Below the pieces are notes generated by a model. The model did no database searches. It was not told where the DNA came from and saw nothing but the letters and a program-made list of their open reading frames with translations. Positions 52,101 to 64,000 of a DNA stretch of 64,000 bases are shown here, piece after piece (the first letter of the stretch is position 1; each line of letters starts with the position of its first letter). The position numbers were made by a program, and so were the translations under genes. Origin of the DNA: Echinococcus granulosus (lineage: Eukaryota; Platyhelminthes; Cestoda; Cyclophyllidea; Taeniidae); NCBI RefSeq assembly GCF_000524195.1, contig NW_020170418.1:529429-593428 (forward strand), given 5' to 3'.

Positions 52101-54959
52101 TGCTATTATCGTTACTATACTTAGAAAATTTGATGGTGTGGCACAAGATCTTAAACAAACCAATGAAAAGTAAAGCAATCATTTCTCCCGAATACTTGCA
52201 TGCATAGTTGGATTCTAAAATAACTAAACTAAGCACAAAATGTCCGAAAATGTGCTATTACTTTGTAGCAAGCACACTCTCTTGGGAAAAACAAAAGGGA
52301 ATTTATCACTCCCGCACAAAAGCAGAGAATACGCCACACCGGCTACTAATGGAGGAAGGCTTATTCTACGCCAGGTTATAAAAAAGCCGTGCACAGCCAA
52401 GTGGTGGTGCCAGACACGCCGTCGAGTGCACTTTTCCGCCGCCCTCGGCAGACGGCGCTGTTCCAGTCTTGATGATGATTGCTATTCCCCGTAACGAGGA
52501 GGGACACACCTTGATGACCTTTACAACCCACTACTGCCTCTGCCATGTTAAGTTTTGTGGAACGGCACACAGGAAAGGAGGAAACACCGATAGAGATTTC
52601 CTACATTGTAGGAACCACTAAATGTCACAAATGTCGGATAACGAGGCAACGAAAACGCAACAGACGTGGCACAGGACACAAGTGAAATGAGTTAGCGCAA
52701 AAAGCAAGCGACTAAAGCGTAAATGTTATTGCCTAAATACATCGCTGATTCTTGTGCTTGTAACTTGTTCAGTATAGCTCGTAAGTAGGGGGTTACCACT
52801 GCACAAGCTGAAATTAGTGGGGATTGTTTAGAGCATGAGTTATAATTTCAGAAGTAGAACCTAAAGGAGCAAAATCGCCAAATGATTGCGTGAATGATAG
52901 AATCAACGAGGTGAGAATGAGAGTATGCGGGTGCTTACAATCTTGAGAAATAAAATTTAAACCGTATTTACGCCGTTCGACCCCCCGGTTCTAGGCTATT
53001 ACATACAAATGCAAAACCTGATTAAGCAGTCGGAATACAATCAAATTTAACAATGGCTTTTTGAGTCCAAATCAGAACGATATGAAGAACTGGTTGGGAG
53101 GAAAGTTCCTTCCTCCAAGTAAGATACGATAAGGTTCAATTTGAGAACTCAAGAACATTGCAAATGAGGCCATTTGGGCACCATCCCCTTCAAAATAGGG
53201 CCAGAAGTAGCAACTGTCCCTGTTTCGAAGACCATATTTAGCCGCTAAGTACAGCAAAACGACAAACGACATTTTTGTCAAGTTCACTTGCAAACAGGTA
53301 GCTTCTAGGAAGTCGCCTCAGTGTCCTTAGGATGAAGTGGAGTGGAGTGAGGTTGACCGCCAGCCACATGTAAAACACACTAAAGGCGGAAAATAGGCGA
53401 AGAAAATGCACATGTCAAAGTGCCAAGAATAGAAGTAGCAGCAGCAGGTTGAACAACTTCCAACTACCAGCAGTGTAAAAATAAACTAACCATTTTATAA
53501 CCGTATGGGTCGATCGACCAATAGAGTTGACCCTGCCGTTTAACCGGGTCACGATATAGACTTAACGGGAATTAGCAGCTACATCACTTCTGCCATTTGA
53601 AACCCATACGAGCAACCGCCTTTCATATGCGATCAACTGATTAAAATACAGCACTTATGTCCATCGTAATCTAATGAATAGAGCCAAACTATCAGTCACC
53701 TTCGGCTGTAATTTAAACAGGGTCACACGAGGCTGCATTGGGGCCAGGAGGAGATGTCACGCCCCCTTAAGATAAATTATTATATGCCGCGATTAACCGA
53801 CAAAGTGAGGGAAACTAACCCTAATAGAGGTGCGTCCTTTTCTGATTGCACTACTGTCATTGATGCATCTCTAGGTTCTACAATAACTATAGGCGTCTAG
53901 AAATGGTTCAGTGCCTTTTAGATTGGAGCCAATCCTTGCAAGCTTGATAGCGTGAATTTTCGCATGTGAATGTGAAAATGATACGCAAATTTTATCCGAT
54001 CAGCATAATAAAGACACACCTTTACATCAAATGGATATTAAGAATAAGGGATTGTGAATCAACAATTCTCACGGGGTGCTTAAATTGGCATTGCGCTGCA
54101 AAATATCGGGATCTGGTACAAGCTACACCCATGTCAAATAAACTATGGCATAGAGCAGAGCATGCTTGATGAAAACCTTAAATGATCGCTTGATCAGTTT
54201 GAAAGAAACTTATGTAATAAATCGTCGATCGAATTTAATACAGCAAAAAACACTTACTCATAAAAAGTGCCTCTGCTATCGTACCAACTGCTACTAGGCA
54301 TAATTAAGAATCACATAAACGTGTGATCTACCATCTACACAAAGTTGCAATCATCCACTTTATGATATGTTTAGTTAAAACCATGGGACCAGTTCTTACC
54401 TCAAAAAAGTCTAAATTAAACTACTAAAGCGGCTACAGGGGGATGAGGGGTGGGGAGAACAAAGGCCTGATCGAATCAAGCGTTTGAGACAAATGCGTCG
54501 TGGAGGGGTATTTTTGCCACAAATGACATTTTCTACATGACTCCACGGTGGCATTCAGACAAAAGTATTCAAAACAGTACGATTGACAAAAGCAGCGCTC
54601 GTTCATTTTTGCTAGATGACGATATTTCCTGGCAAAATATCCTAACTATCCTAATTTACTTGATTTAGAGTGGGATCTTTTTCCAGGGTAAAGTATGAAT
54701 TGTGGTCAGCAGTGTTGCTCTAATGAACGCCACCCTCCAACAGCATGGAACAGATTTCACATTGTAAAAATTCCATCCACAAATGAAATGAACACTTCAT
54801 CCTTAACGGATAGTGAGTGATACTGCATTGTGTTATGGAGAGATTCCCTGGACACTGAAGTGAAAAGTGTTGGCCTTCCCATTTTCGCTATTTCAGGAAT
54901 ATGACAAAAGTTTAAGTTAATGGGACTAAATTTTCTTAAAAATTAGGTAAAATTAGTTG

Positions 54960-55415
54960 TCAAGGCGTTGAACACTTCCCATCTGGTCCACCCAAGATCC
55001 GAGTTGCCATCATTTGCAATGAAGGAAATGCGTTGACAAGGGGATTTCCGTAAAGTACCGTGCACCCATGACAATCATTTGGCATTCGAAATGATGTACA
55101 CCGCAATAGATCTGCTATTAGGGAATCACAGGCCTGTACCGGGTCATAACGCACTGTACTATGCAGAATCGTTATTGGAGTTTTGTTTGAGCGCCATTGA
55201 GTTGAGTCCTTCAGGGACATAAGCTAGTTTAAATGAAGTAGATGGGGTGCTCTTCCCGCATAATGCAGTGATGTGCAAAACTTCTGCATTTCCGCAAGAG
55301 GTGAAACGAAAGGAATAAAGGAGAGCAGCTCAATTTTGCAGGAGGATCTTATAACGGTTCCATTCGGCAAACCCATAATGCCAAATTTTTCAACTAAGCT
55401 ATAGGTTTTGCTCAT
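54960..55415 (-). pseudogene. open frame broken by one in-frame TAG, unidentified
   Basis: The two open stretches 55415-55224 and 55220-54960 are in the same frame, separated by a single TAG (55226-55224) and one further codon. A splice acceptor (CATTTTTAG) ends one base upstream of the first ATG. The translation (for example FGIMGLPNGTVIRSSCKIEL, then YGNPLVNAFPSLQMM) is protein-like without recognised motifs. It may be a decaying gene, a gene with an intron ending at that TAG, or chance. Confidence 0.25.
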
Positions 55416-58222
55416 CCTAAAAATGATTTCAACTCCTTTACCGCTAGCATTACACTATCAATACTTCAAAAGACGGAATGCTACATATATCACTTCGCCT
55501 GCTGCGTAGTGTAATCAACAAAACGGACAGAGTGAATGGCACCCAATGTTCTTATGTGTAAAAAACAACTGCAAGCATAACAAATAGGAGAAAATGACGA
55601 TTCCGACTGCCTGTTTCATTATTCCGCTTTTGGCATTATTCAGTGTACGACAAGCTGTGTTGTACACTATGAAATTTTCTTCGAGAAGAATTACTGGCAC
55701 ATTCATCACGATGAATAACGCGCTTTTAAGTTATTAACATAATGCAATAAGAATAATTTGAGTTAGACTTCGTAGCACTGAAACACAATCCAGCCATTGC
55801 AACTATTTCACGGAAGCCTCCACAGTTCGCCATTAAGGTCCTTGACTTAAAAACAACACTTTAATACACGAGGAGGAGCCAGTATCACTTTGAAAATGTT
55901 CTTGAGTACATTCATTGTATATTTGTCCAAATGAATATTTAGGTAAACAGTTGAAAATAGAATAGGGTGAGTGATGTATGGGTGTGTATGAGATGGTGGA
56001 AGCATGTGTGCGCAGGCTTCATGCTAAATGATAGGCAATATGAGCAGATGGTTGGATCTGGTTCTTGATGATGGCCACTCCACTGTATCTAGGCTAGCAA
56101 ATTCAACATTGAACCATTCTACATCTCAAGACAAAAGCAGGACCTTAAGATTCAGGAGAAATAAAAAGTGGGATCCTTGGGGCAAGGCTCATCACCTTAA
56201 TTTATCTCACCAAAGGAATTTTAATAAAAAGGTGCTCTTTAATGGATACGAATCTGACAGATAAGAAGAGCAGCCTTCGTACGCTCCTTCCAATAAAGTG
56301 TCTCGAAAAAACAAGAAAACGTACGAAGAGGCAGATAGACCGCTAAAGGCAACATGATGGCAATTAGAAACTGTCCATAAGAGAATCCAGAATCGATGAA
56401 ATACTTGTTTAAAAGCATTTTCCGCAATGAACTACGTAAAAGAATTGCCGCGCTGTACTTAAAATCCAGTTCATTCCTGAATAAAGCCTCATTATTCACC
56501 CAAATATTTGGCACTGAGTTGGCAAACCCGATAAAAGTCGTCACGAAAAATTTGAAATGTCTACAAAAAACTTTGAGAAGCTTTTAATAAAAGTCAAATT
56601 AGATTAAATGATGGCTGTATTTACGAAAACGCTTGACGAATGAATAACTCACCCGACAATGTTTTCTCGGATTCACTACACAACGGTTGTTGAATATCTC
56701 AACATACAAGCTGTTTGTGTTTTGGAAGTAACTGTCAGAGTTTGCAAAATTTTGCGATTAAAAAAAGGAAAGTAAGCGCATTGGTAAAGAACACCTGGAA
56801 TAAAACATGTAGAGAGGATACTATTAATCCGTGTTGGTAATTTACATAAATAAAATATGAATTAAAAATACCGAGAGGGCCCTTAAAACCGCAAATGATG
56901 TCATATATTGCTCCTGGCAGTGCGCAGCTCAACAAATAAACTAATTTACAAATTTGTTAACGAAGTTATTCACCTCGAAGTCCCAAAAATTTGCATGTGC
57001 TTCGAGCTATGGGTGCTATAAACGGATTTAATCAATTCAAAAGACGTCGCTTATTTTTATCAGCACATTTCGAATAAGTAAAGAGACTGCTGATTGCAAA
57101 TTATAAGAATTTTAGAATACAAGATACTGCGTTAAAAAGTGAGGTCCGCTTTATATACAGCTCCAGCATATATTCAGCGGCAATGAATTCAGAAAATTGC
57201 GTTAAAGAAGGTGAATATATAAAAAACGGAAGCCTATTGCTTAAATTGGTCATTCTATGCAATAAAATGGAGAAATCGGCCAATGAAAGACAGAGCTTAT
57301 GAAAGTCGAAACATAATACTAAGAACTGATGAACTCTTCGTGAATGAGACGTCATATTGCAGCGCCATACTGCGATTTCCTTACACAAAATTACTAATCA
57401 TTTGACTGTCACAAATTCAAGTGCACCAGATAAGACGAAATATTGATCAAAAGTGATTCTATTTAATCCCTCCAAAAAATTCTTAACGGCTTTGGATATA
57501 CAAACATAGAAGTACAAACCCAAAATTTTAAATGGCTACGAAATTGTATGTCCGTAAAACGATTGGATTTTGTTAGACTCAGCAGTTTGAGCATCTAAAG
57601 CAATACACTATCCCGATCTGACTCCAATCAGCTTTAAAAACAACCAAATTGCGTTTCTAAATTTAGTATCTAGCGCTGAGAAAAAAAGATGTAAAAGCAA
57701 AACTTAGCGGTGGTAATAAAATTGCAGCACATTACTTATTCGCAAGAATTCCACATTTTATGGTTTCGATTATATGCTGATTCAATTTATTCCATCAATA
57801 TCGGAAATTATATCTTATTGGCGCAGTTTATTGAAATACTCGACTAAAAATTGTATAATGCCCCTTGCATCCCAATTTTATTCAGTACACTATGCTAAGC
57901 TGTCAATTTAGTATGATGAGTTGCCACCGCCCTATCGCAAAACACAAAGCTATTAGCAATTTAGCGGAATCACTAGAATGTAGGTAGACTTATGACAAAA
58001 ACACTTAGCTTATCATAGACTTCCCAAAAGGGCACCCATTATCTTAAGGATAACATATGATAAGGGGCACAATAACAGAACCACTATGTAAATCAAACTA
58101 ATGGTGTGATAATGAAGAAAAATATTTTTGAGTTTTCAGATCACGTTTAATTAGAGCTGATCATAGCTTTAGCAATCGCTATTTAGTAGTACTAACAAAT
58201 AACAAACGCGGTATGCAAATGC

Positions 58223-58912
58223 TTAGAACGGATACATAACACAATCTTTAGGTACATCTTTGTATAGATTACTAACCTGGGAAAGAAGCTCGAGAAAAAC
58301 AGCTTCCACACCTACATTGTTGCGTGCCGAAGTTTCAATGTGAGGACAATGCCATTCATTTGCCAGATTAATGGGATCACGAAGAATATAAGACTTGTCA
58401 TCTGTTTCTTTAAAGAGGTCCGACTTTGTGCCAACAAGAACAAGAGGCACAAATCCACTGGAAGGGAGACCTTTAACACGGAGGATGTTTTCCCGCATAT
58501 TACGGATATCGTTAAAGCTTTGACGGTTAACCAAATTATAGACAATAAGAAATCCATCACCATTTTTTATGTACAAATCGTGAAGCGAAGAAAATTGAGA
58601 AGTTCCAGCTGTATCTAAGATACGTAGAACCTTCGGTAAACCTGCAAAACTAGAAGATACCAAATATTTACAGACTTCCTCCTCAAACAGTGTCTGGAAA
58701 CAACACTGGCAAAAAATGCAATAAAATTTTTTTCCAAAATATCACCGGACTTATAAAATCAGCTTGTACCTGACTTCCTTTTGATAAAAATCTTCGATTG
58801 TCGGGTCATATTTATCGACGAATTTGCCACAGACAAACTTAACAACTAGGGCACTTTTACCAACCCCGCCACTTCCAAGAACTACAACCGTAAACTTGCG
58901 CCGAGAATCCAT
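58223..58912 (-). CDS. RAP2: Rap2-like small GTPase
   Basis: Rap GTPases are Ras relatives that control adhesion, cytoskeleton and MAP4K kinases. Two exons, 58912-58770 and 58649-58223, are joined over a 120-nt intron; this acceptor (CTTCTAG) restores the phase and gives exactly the Rap2 spacing between PTIEDFY and LDTAGT. The product is 189 aa. Seen are P-loop GSGGVGKSA (13-21), effector loop [21 protein letters not shown] with the Rap-specific Thr at the Ras Gln61 position, DLYIKNG, the Rap2-like YNLVNRQSF, the G4 motif GTKSD and the G5 motif ETSAR. The G4 Asn is replaced by Thr, as in Rho GTPases. The C-terminus (KDCVMYPF) has one Cys but no CaaX box, unlike normal Rap2. An acceptor (TTTCTAG) ends 10 nt upstream of the ATG. 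Confidence 0.9.
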
Positions 58913-58922
58913 GCAATTTTTT

Positions 58923-60237
58923 CTAGAAACATCAAGCTACGATAGTATCATAAAGTAGATCAGAAACACGAGGGGTTTCGAGAAATTGCCAAGGTCCCCC
59001 TTTAATTGAGTAAAAGGCGTTGGCCCATTAAAACGATGAATTTGGCTAATCCTTAACAAACTCTCTGTGCACATTTACACGCCATTAAAAATTAAATTTA
59101 TACTCGTGCAACTGTTCAAACTACCTAAATCACCGATTTCTTTACGCTTTAAATGTAGTAATTACATTACAGCAATTTCTTAAGTAGCAGTTCTTCGCCC
59201 CGAAAGCTATGTCACCTGCTGGTTTACATTCTTTAGCGTTCTGCCAATTCCATTAGATGAAGCATTTGTAGCCCCTCAGTCTTCCGCTGAATTTGCAATA
59301 AGTCATGGTACTGCGGAAGATCATGCACCATTACCACACGGAAAAGGTAACATACCCCACCCCCCTGAGCATTGTTCTTTGGTGTAATATATGCCTGAGC
59401 AAACTGCCCAAGTAAGATCCAGATCTGTACGGGGTTAACACCATGCTGTCATGGGACGGCCTACTTTGCATAATCCAATTTGGAGGATTACCAAATTCTG
59501 ATTACCACATACTACACCTTACTTGCTACCCACAGCGCTTATCCCTTCTCAATCCCCCGTATGAATATATGCTTGACCTAGAACTCGGCTTACAACCATC
59601 CCTTTAGATCCGCAAATATATTTCCCACAACAAAACGATGGTACCGACAAACGGGGAGCCGAGCTCACCCCGATTGCAAAATGACGCATCTTGGCCTAGA
59701 TGCACATAGAAGACACTTACCACCCTAAAGATCTGCTTGACATTGTGGGCTTGTAACCCTCCCCATAGCGTCTGAGTATCGTAGGCGCTCGGCAGACAGA
59801 CTCATTGGGTCAACTTCGTAGTTTCTTAGCGAAACGAGGGTCATGTCCGCCCATTCGGGGGACAAAACCATTATACAGGTCAGCAGCTTGATTGTCAACC
59901 ACCACAATGAACGATACTCATATTTTCGCAGCACCGCGACGTTAGCGTAAGGGAGGACGAGTGAAGCAAAAAGAGGACTTCTGCAGACGCATTTGCCTGA
60001 ATGCACAAGTAGCTAAAATAACAAGGGCAGCAAAAAATTCCACGGCAATAAGTGCCAGAGGGGTGAAAGAGAGAATGAACTAAGCTCATGCGCACGCTGT
60101 ATGGGAGGGGAAAGGAAATTGGTGAAAATGCCAGTCTACGACGGTGTAAACTCTCAGAATGTATATTGTACAGGAAGCATAAAGTCATCAAATCAAGTTC
60201 AGATATACAAGTGTGATGGCGATCAGTGGGAGGCAGC
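58923..60237. other. spacer between Rap2-like and B56 genes
   Basis: Both neighbours are on the minus strand, so this holds the B56 3' UTR and the Rap2-like promoter. No coding region or repeat is evident. Confidence 0.5.
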
Positions 60238-63200
60238 TTAGACTTTTGTGGGAGGAGCGGTTGCAGCTGGAGAGAGAATCGAGGATGAGTTATTCGATGG
60301 AAGATCACCGGCAGCGGGTTTGGTAGTTTCGGCTTGTTCAACACCGTCCTCACCGCCTCCACTAGCACTGCTACCACCAAGACCGTCAATAGGTGCAGAA
60401 GATGGCACTCCGCTATTGTCATCGCCAGAACCAGATAAGTTGAGCTGCTCCAACCTCCTCCAAAGATCATCTCTTTCCTTCTCCCGGCGCCTCTCCCTAA
60501 AAATACAATGCATAACTACCCCCGCATCATTTTAATTTCCGTTAAAAAGGCAAGAAGTGGATGAAGTCTGGGCACATTTAAACTAGCGCCACCATATTTA
60601 GACAATTTCTAGAAGCAGCATTATGGTAATGATCGAAAAATAGCTTATTTCGTTAATTCCAGCGAGTGGTATCGCGTAGAAATCGCTTCAAAGACGGTGT
60701 TTTTAAAATTCAATGGGAGTTTACTTAACACTGTAATATGTTAAAACACCCACCTACACAGCTTTCGTAGCGACACTAATGCAAGCAACGATCCCGACAA
60801 AATTAAGTACTCAAAACACGGTGAGAAAGCATGTAAAATCTAGGTGAAGGAGCCGTCTACAAAAAAGTTCAATCGGATACCGTTACCCAAAATGTCAGTA
60901 CGTGTCAGCCGTCGCCAAACTACCAAATTAAGGCCCAGCACGGACAAAACCAGTAGAAAGTTCAACAGGCGACATGAGCTAAGAGCATAAACGTTCTTAC
61001 CGCGCAAGACGAGGATACATAGAAATAGACTCAAATCCAATAAATTTCAACAATGAATTTACAAAAGTCAAAGCGCAAAATCACTTCATCGATTCCAGTT
61101 GCAGTTGAAAAAAACCAAAATAATGGAGCCGCAACACAGGAGCTTAAGGCTCTAATTAGAGCTATATTTAACTAAAACAGGAAACTACAAGCCAAGCAGT
61201 AACCTTAAGCGCACATTTGTTGCGCTCGTCAGGTAAATCTGACCATGCGAGAATTCAGACAAAAGTTCTTTAGCAAAACTAGCCACCAGCAATACCATCC
61301 AAAATGCAAGCTTATCCCCAAACAGTAGACGTACTTTTGTCGTTCAGTCTTGTAGTTTTTGGTCAATTCATCGAAGAGAACGGGATTCATCTCCATAAAT
61401 GTTTTGAGAACATTAAAAACTAATGCGACGATAGTCTGATTCCAGTGCTCTCGTGATATCCGGTAGAAAGAGGGGAAAAGAATAGGCAGAAGAACTTCAT
61501 TGTTTTCCTCAATAAGAGATACAAGATATTCATTGTTCCAGTAGTACAAAGCTCGCTCCGCCACCTACATTCGTAAAAGCATAAATCAATGGAAACAGGT
61601 AAGGTGGAAAGTACCTAAGCGCTGACGATGGTCATATTTGCTCTTATAGACCAATAACGATGAGCCGTAGTGAATAGCTCATTACGGCAACAAATACGAG
61701 CGGAACTTGAAAATAAATGCATGGAGGTAGGTTGGCTTCTCGACCCATGCATAGTCAATGAGACTGCTGGGGGTGTCTACAACTTCACAAAACGTTACCA
61801 CTTCAATTCTCCAAAAGTCCCTTTTTCGAGTTCAGTGCTCGGACATCTAGGAAGGTCTCGAAATTCGCGTTTTCATTCAAATTCCTCTGGTCGCCCAATG
61901 CACTCATACCCATCAGCAAGTAAAGACGTTCGCATTGAAGTCTGCTCTTCGGGTACTCCGGTTGAGAATTTAGTGGAGCCAAAGCTCACACGCTTAAACA
62001 CTACGTAATGACAGCGGCATAGCCGTTACCATCCAAAATTGGCAAGAAAACGTGCATCGAGGTTACCAAGCCATGCGCGCACACGCGCATCCCGATGAGT
62101 CAGCGAGGGGCAAAACTCAACAAGTGTAGACACCTGGGAGGGAACAGGCCAACACTACAGCACGGCGCAGCTTGGGAGCTACATTGGTTATGCGAGACCT
62201 AAACACGCAGTGGTGACGATTTAGTACGTTTACTAAATCCCCTTTGTATTGCAAAAGGCGTCCATGCAATCGGAAACGACTAGTACTGTGGACATCAAGG
62301 GACCTGTCAAAGTGCATATCAAAAATATTGACAAAGAATGACCACCATTTCATCTGGCCAATGCAAACGGGTTCGTATTGCGCAAAAAAGTATATCACTA
62401 AGTGCGCCTTAGTAATGGGTAGATAATAGATAGAACAACGTTTTTTCGTATTCGGAATGACTTCAGTGGAGAAATAAAATAATTCTGAATCAATCTCAAT
62501 AACGAAGACTCTAAAAACAGGAAATAGGCTGTCAAGTAATGTAGGCGGCCATTGGCAGGCCAAAATTACGGTAGAACCGAAGGCGGTGAGTATAGAACAC
62601 GTAAAACTTTGGATGAATAAAGAAAGTGATAAGGAGTCGTGAAAACATCATTTAACGGATTTGTAATCCGAAATTCAGGATAACTTTAGCACATGTCGAG
62701 AGAATATGAAAATGCCATGGCAGGCAACTTTGGTGTGAATACTATAGAATAACATGCGATTTGTTAAAGGCAAGTACTCGCTCAATTGGTGGAATATGAA
62801 CATTAAAGTCTGGATGTGATGTTGAAAAAGTGATGGCGCATGTGAACAAAAAGGAGAGAATGGAACTGCCATCATCCGGGAGAATTCGATGTAACAGCAC
62901 TCACTAGAGCCGTAAAGAGAATAAACCCGTGCCCAATAGATGTATGGAAGAGGCCATTTTTGCAAGACATGAGGGCAAGAGCTAAGGCCACAAGTCATGC
63001 CACTGCACGCACACGTGTGTACGCCCGCAGCGAAATGGTCATGTCGGGCGAATTTCGCCTACATATGGGTGTTAAGATATTTGCAAATTTCTGGCGAAAT
63101 AAGCTTGACCAAAGTTTGCATTATAAATGCGATGCATCAGAGGGTAATTTAAGTGGGGAAGAAAATCCATTCAAACGGAAGTGGGAGACGGTAACGGACA

Positions 63201-64000
63201 AACATTTAGGCAGAAAGTATGCCTATGAAGCCAAGTTATTCAAAAATACTAAATCTGAGACTATAGATGTTATTGGCTCAGTGTTAGCAGGAGATGCGAA
63301 CGAATAAACTTAGAAATTTGCGTCCTCAAGACGGCGAGGACGCCAAGTTGCCAGAACTGGCACCAACTAGATGACCAACAAACCAAAGCGTGAAACTGGC
63401 TCGCGTCATAAGCCGGTTACTTTTGAAACTGGCTTCAACTAGACAAAATTATAAAAATCTCGAAACATAGAAGTTTGTTGATCAAGTTTAAAACACAACG
63501 CCTATTTCTTAGATCACCTTTTAATGGTCCTGAAAAAATTTGATTCTATTGTCATCAGACAAGAACATGCTGCCTTCGCATACAAATGAGTTACGAGCAC
63601 GTTCGTAGATGGTCTACCAGTTACTTCGAATGACCACTATTGGCGAAAGTGAACAAAAAGCTTTAAAAAAGATTTCACAGAAGTAAGACAAGGCATCAGA
63701 ATTGTGTACCTGAAAGTGTGAACTGGAGACGGATTTCGCGATCTGACGGAAGAGAGGCACCATAATCTTCTTAAATTGCGTCGGATCAATTATATCAAGA
63801 ATCTCTTCAATTTCGCCGAGAAACATAACCTCCTTTTGAGAGTATGTTTTGGGCCAGAATTTGAGTAGCCCTTTAACGACCTCTTCTGTGAGACTATAAT
63901 CCTTCTCAAGAAACTGCACCACGCAGTACGCCAGCTGGATGAATAGGGTATGGAAAAAGTATTTAAAAACCGAGGCTATTGTGAATCCCTAACAAATGAG
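60238..64000 (-). CDS. PPP2R5: PP2A regulatory subunit B56, 3' part
   Basis: B56 subunits direct protein phosphatase 2A to LxxIxE-containing substrates. Three C-terminal exons are present: 63934-63710, 61564-61335 and 60496-60238, coding for the last 237 aa of a family usually near 500 aa; the 5' part lies beyond the right edge. The first begins [12 protein letters not shown] and runs through [20 protein letters not shown] to SSSHFQ. The second starts [14 protein letters not shown] and includes [20 protein letters not shown] junction in phase 2 (CAAAA|G) yields [20 protein letters not shown], the conserved basic helix. All of these are almost identical to human B56 proteins. The tail is Ser/Gly/Pro-rich and ends in PPTKV. 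Intron sizes are about 2.1 kb and 0.8 kb. The isoform class cannot be fixed from this part. Confidence 0.97.
61565..63709. other. B56 intron with antisense open frames
   Basis: This is the 2.1-kb intron between the two most 5' visible B56 exons. Two plus-strand open frames of about 112-115 codons (61670-62008, 62960-63307) run antisense to the gene. They are not recognised and have no supporting splice or promoter signals. Confidence 0.45.

Larger units (their letters stand above)
48296..58222. other. gene-poor stretch with doubtful exons
   Basis: No known family is recognised. Doubtful coding pieces, all minus, are a probable terminal exon at 49155-48976, an open frame at 55415-54960 interrupted by one TAG, and hydrophobic open stretches at 56239-56560 and 56880-56935. 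A perfect 16-nt palindrome is at 51053-51068. A GC-richer segment at 50.4-50.65 kb is open on both strands, which I attribute to composition. Confidence 0.4.

Noticed and set aside
58682..58700. Alternative Rap2 exon 2 start after TTGTTTCCAG
   Set aside because: It breaks the phase with exon 1, and would add residues not found in Rap proteins; the acceptor at 58651-58650 gives the exact family spacing.

Overview
The window looks like nuclear DNA of a flatworm, most likely a cestode (tapeworm). It is AT-rich and gene-sparse, and its genes carry GT-AG introns that are either very small (33-41 nt in the GAPDH, ARF, BET1L-like and DLGAP-like genes) or several kilobases long. Several start codons sit 0-10 nt downstream of a good splice acceptor, which fits spliced-leader trans-splicing as known in flatworms. 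A short LTR element of the TRIM type, a class described from taeniid tapeworms, lies at 40 kb. All assignments come from reading translated motifs and splice signals by eye; no database search was possible.

Layout. 1-11.8 kb: no gene I can support. 11.9-12.5 kb (-): ARF small GTPase, two exons. 14.0-16.4 kb (-): a homologue of Lines (LINS1), at least six exons. 19.2-20.3 kb (+): GAPDH, three exons, with CCAAT-like and TATA-like motifs upstream. 20.4-27.7 kb: no firm gene, with a GC-rich alternating purine-pyrimidine patch near 24.4 kb. 27.8-39.2 kb (-): a nine-exon DLGAP/SAPAP/GKAP-family scaffold gene spread over 11.4 kb. 39.94-40.93 kb: a 990-bp TRIM-like element lying between the divergent DLGAP-like and BET1L-like genes. 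41.3-42.0 kb (+): BET1L/GS15-like Golgi SNARE. 42.6-43.8 kb (-): PSMG2/PAC2 proteasome assembly chaperone, tail to tail with the SNARE gene. 45.6-48.3 kb (+): a four-exon gene of unrecognised function, about 571 aa. 49-58 kb: only doubtful exons. 58.2-58.9 kb (-): Rap2-like GTPase without a recognisable CaaX box. 60.2 kb to the right edge (-): 3' part of the PP2A B56 regulatory subunit gene (PPP2R5), which continues outside the window.

The genes do not form a pathway or operon. They are unrelated housekeeping and signalling genes: vesicle traffic (ARF, BET1L), glycolysis (GAPDH), proteostasis (PSMG2), signalling (Rap2-like, B56, Lines) and synaptic or cortical scaffolding (DLGAP). The most unusual items are the TRIM element in a shared promoter region, the altered C-termini of the DLGAP-like and Rap2-like proteins, and the unidentified gene at 45.6 kb.
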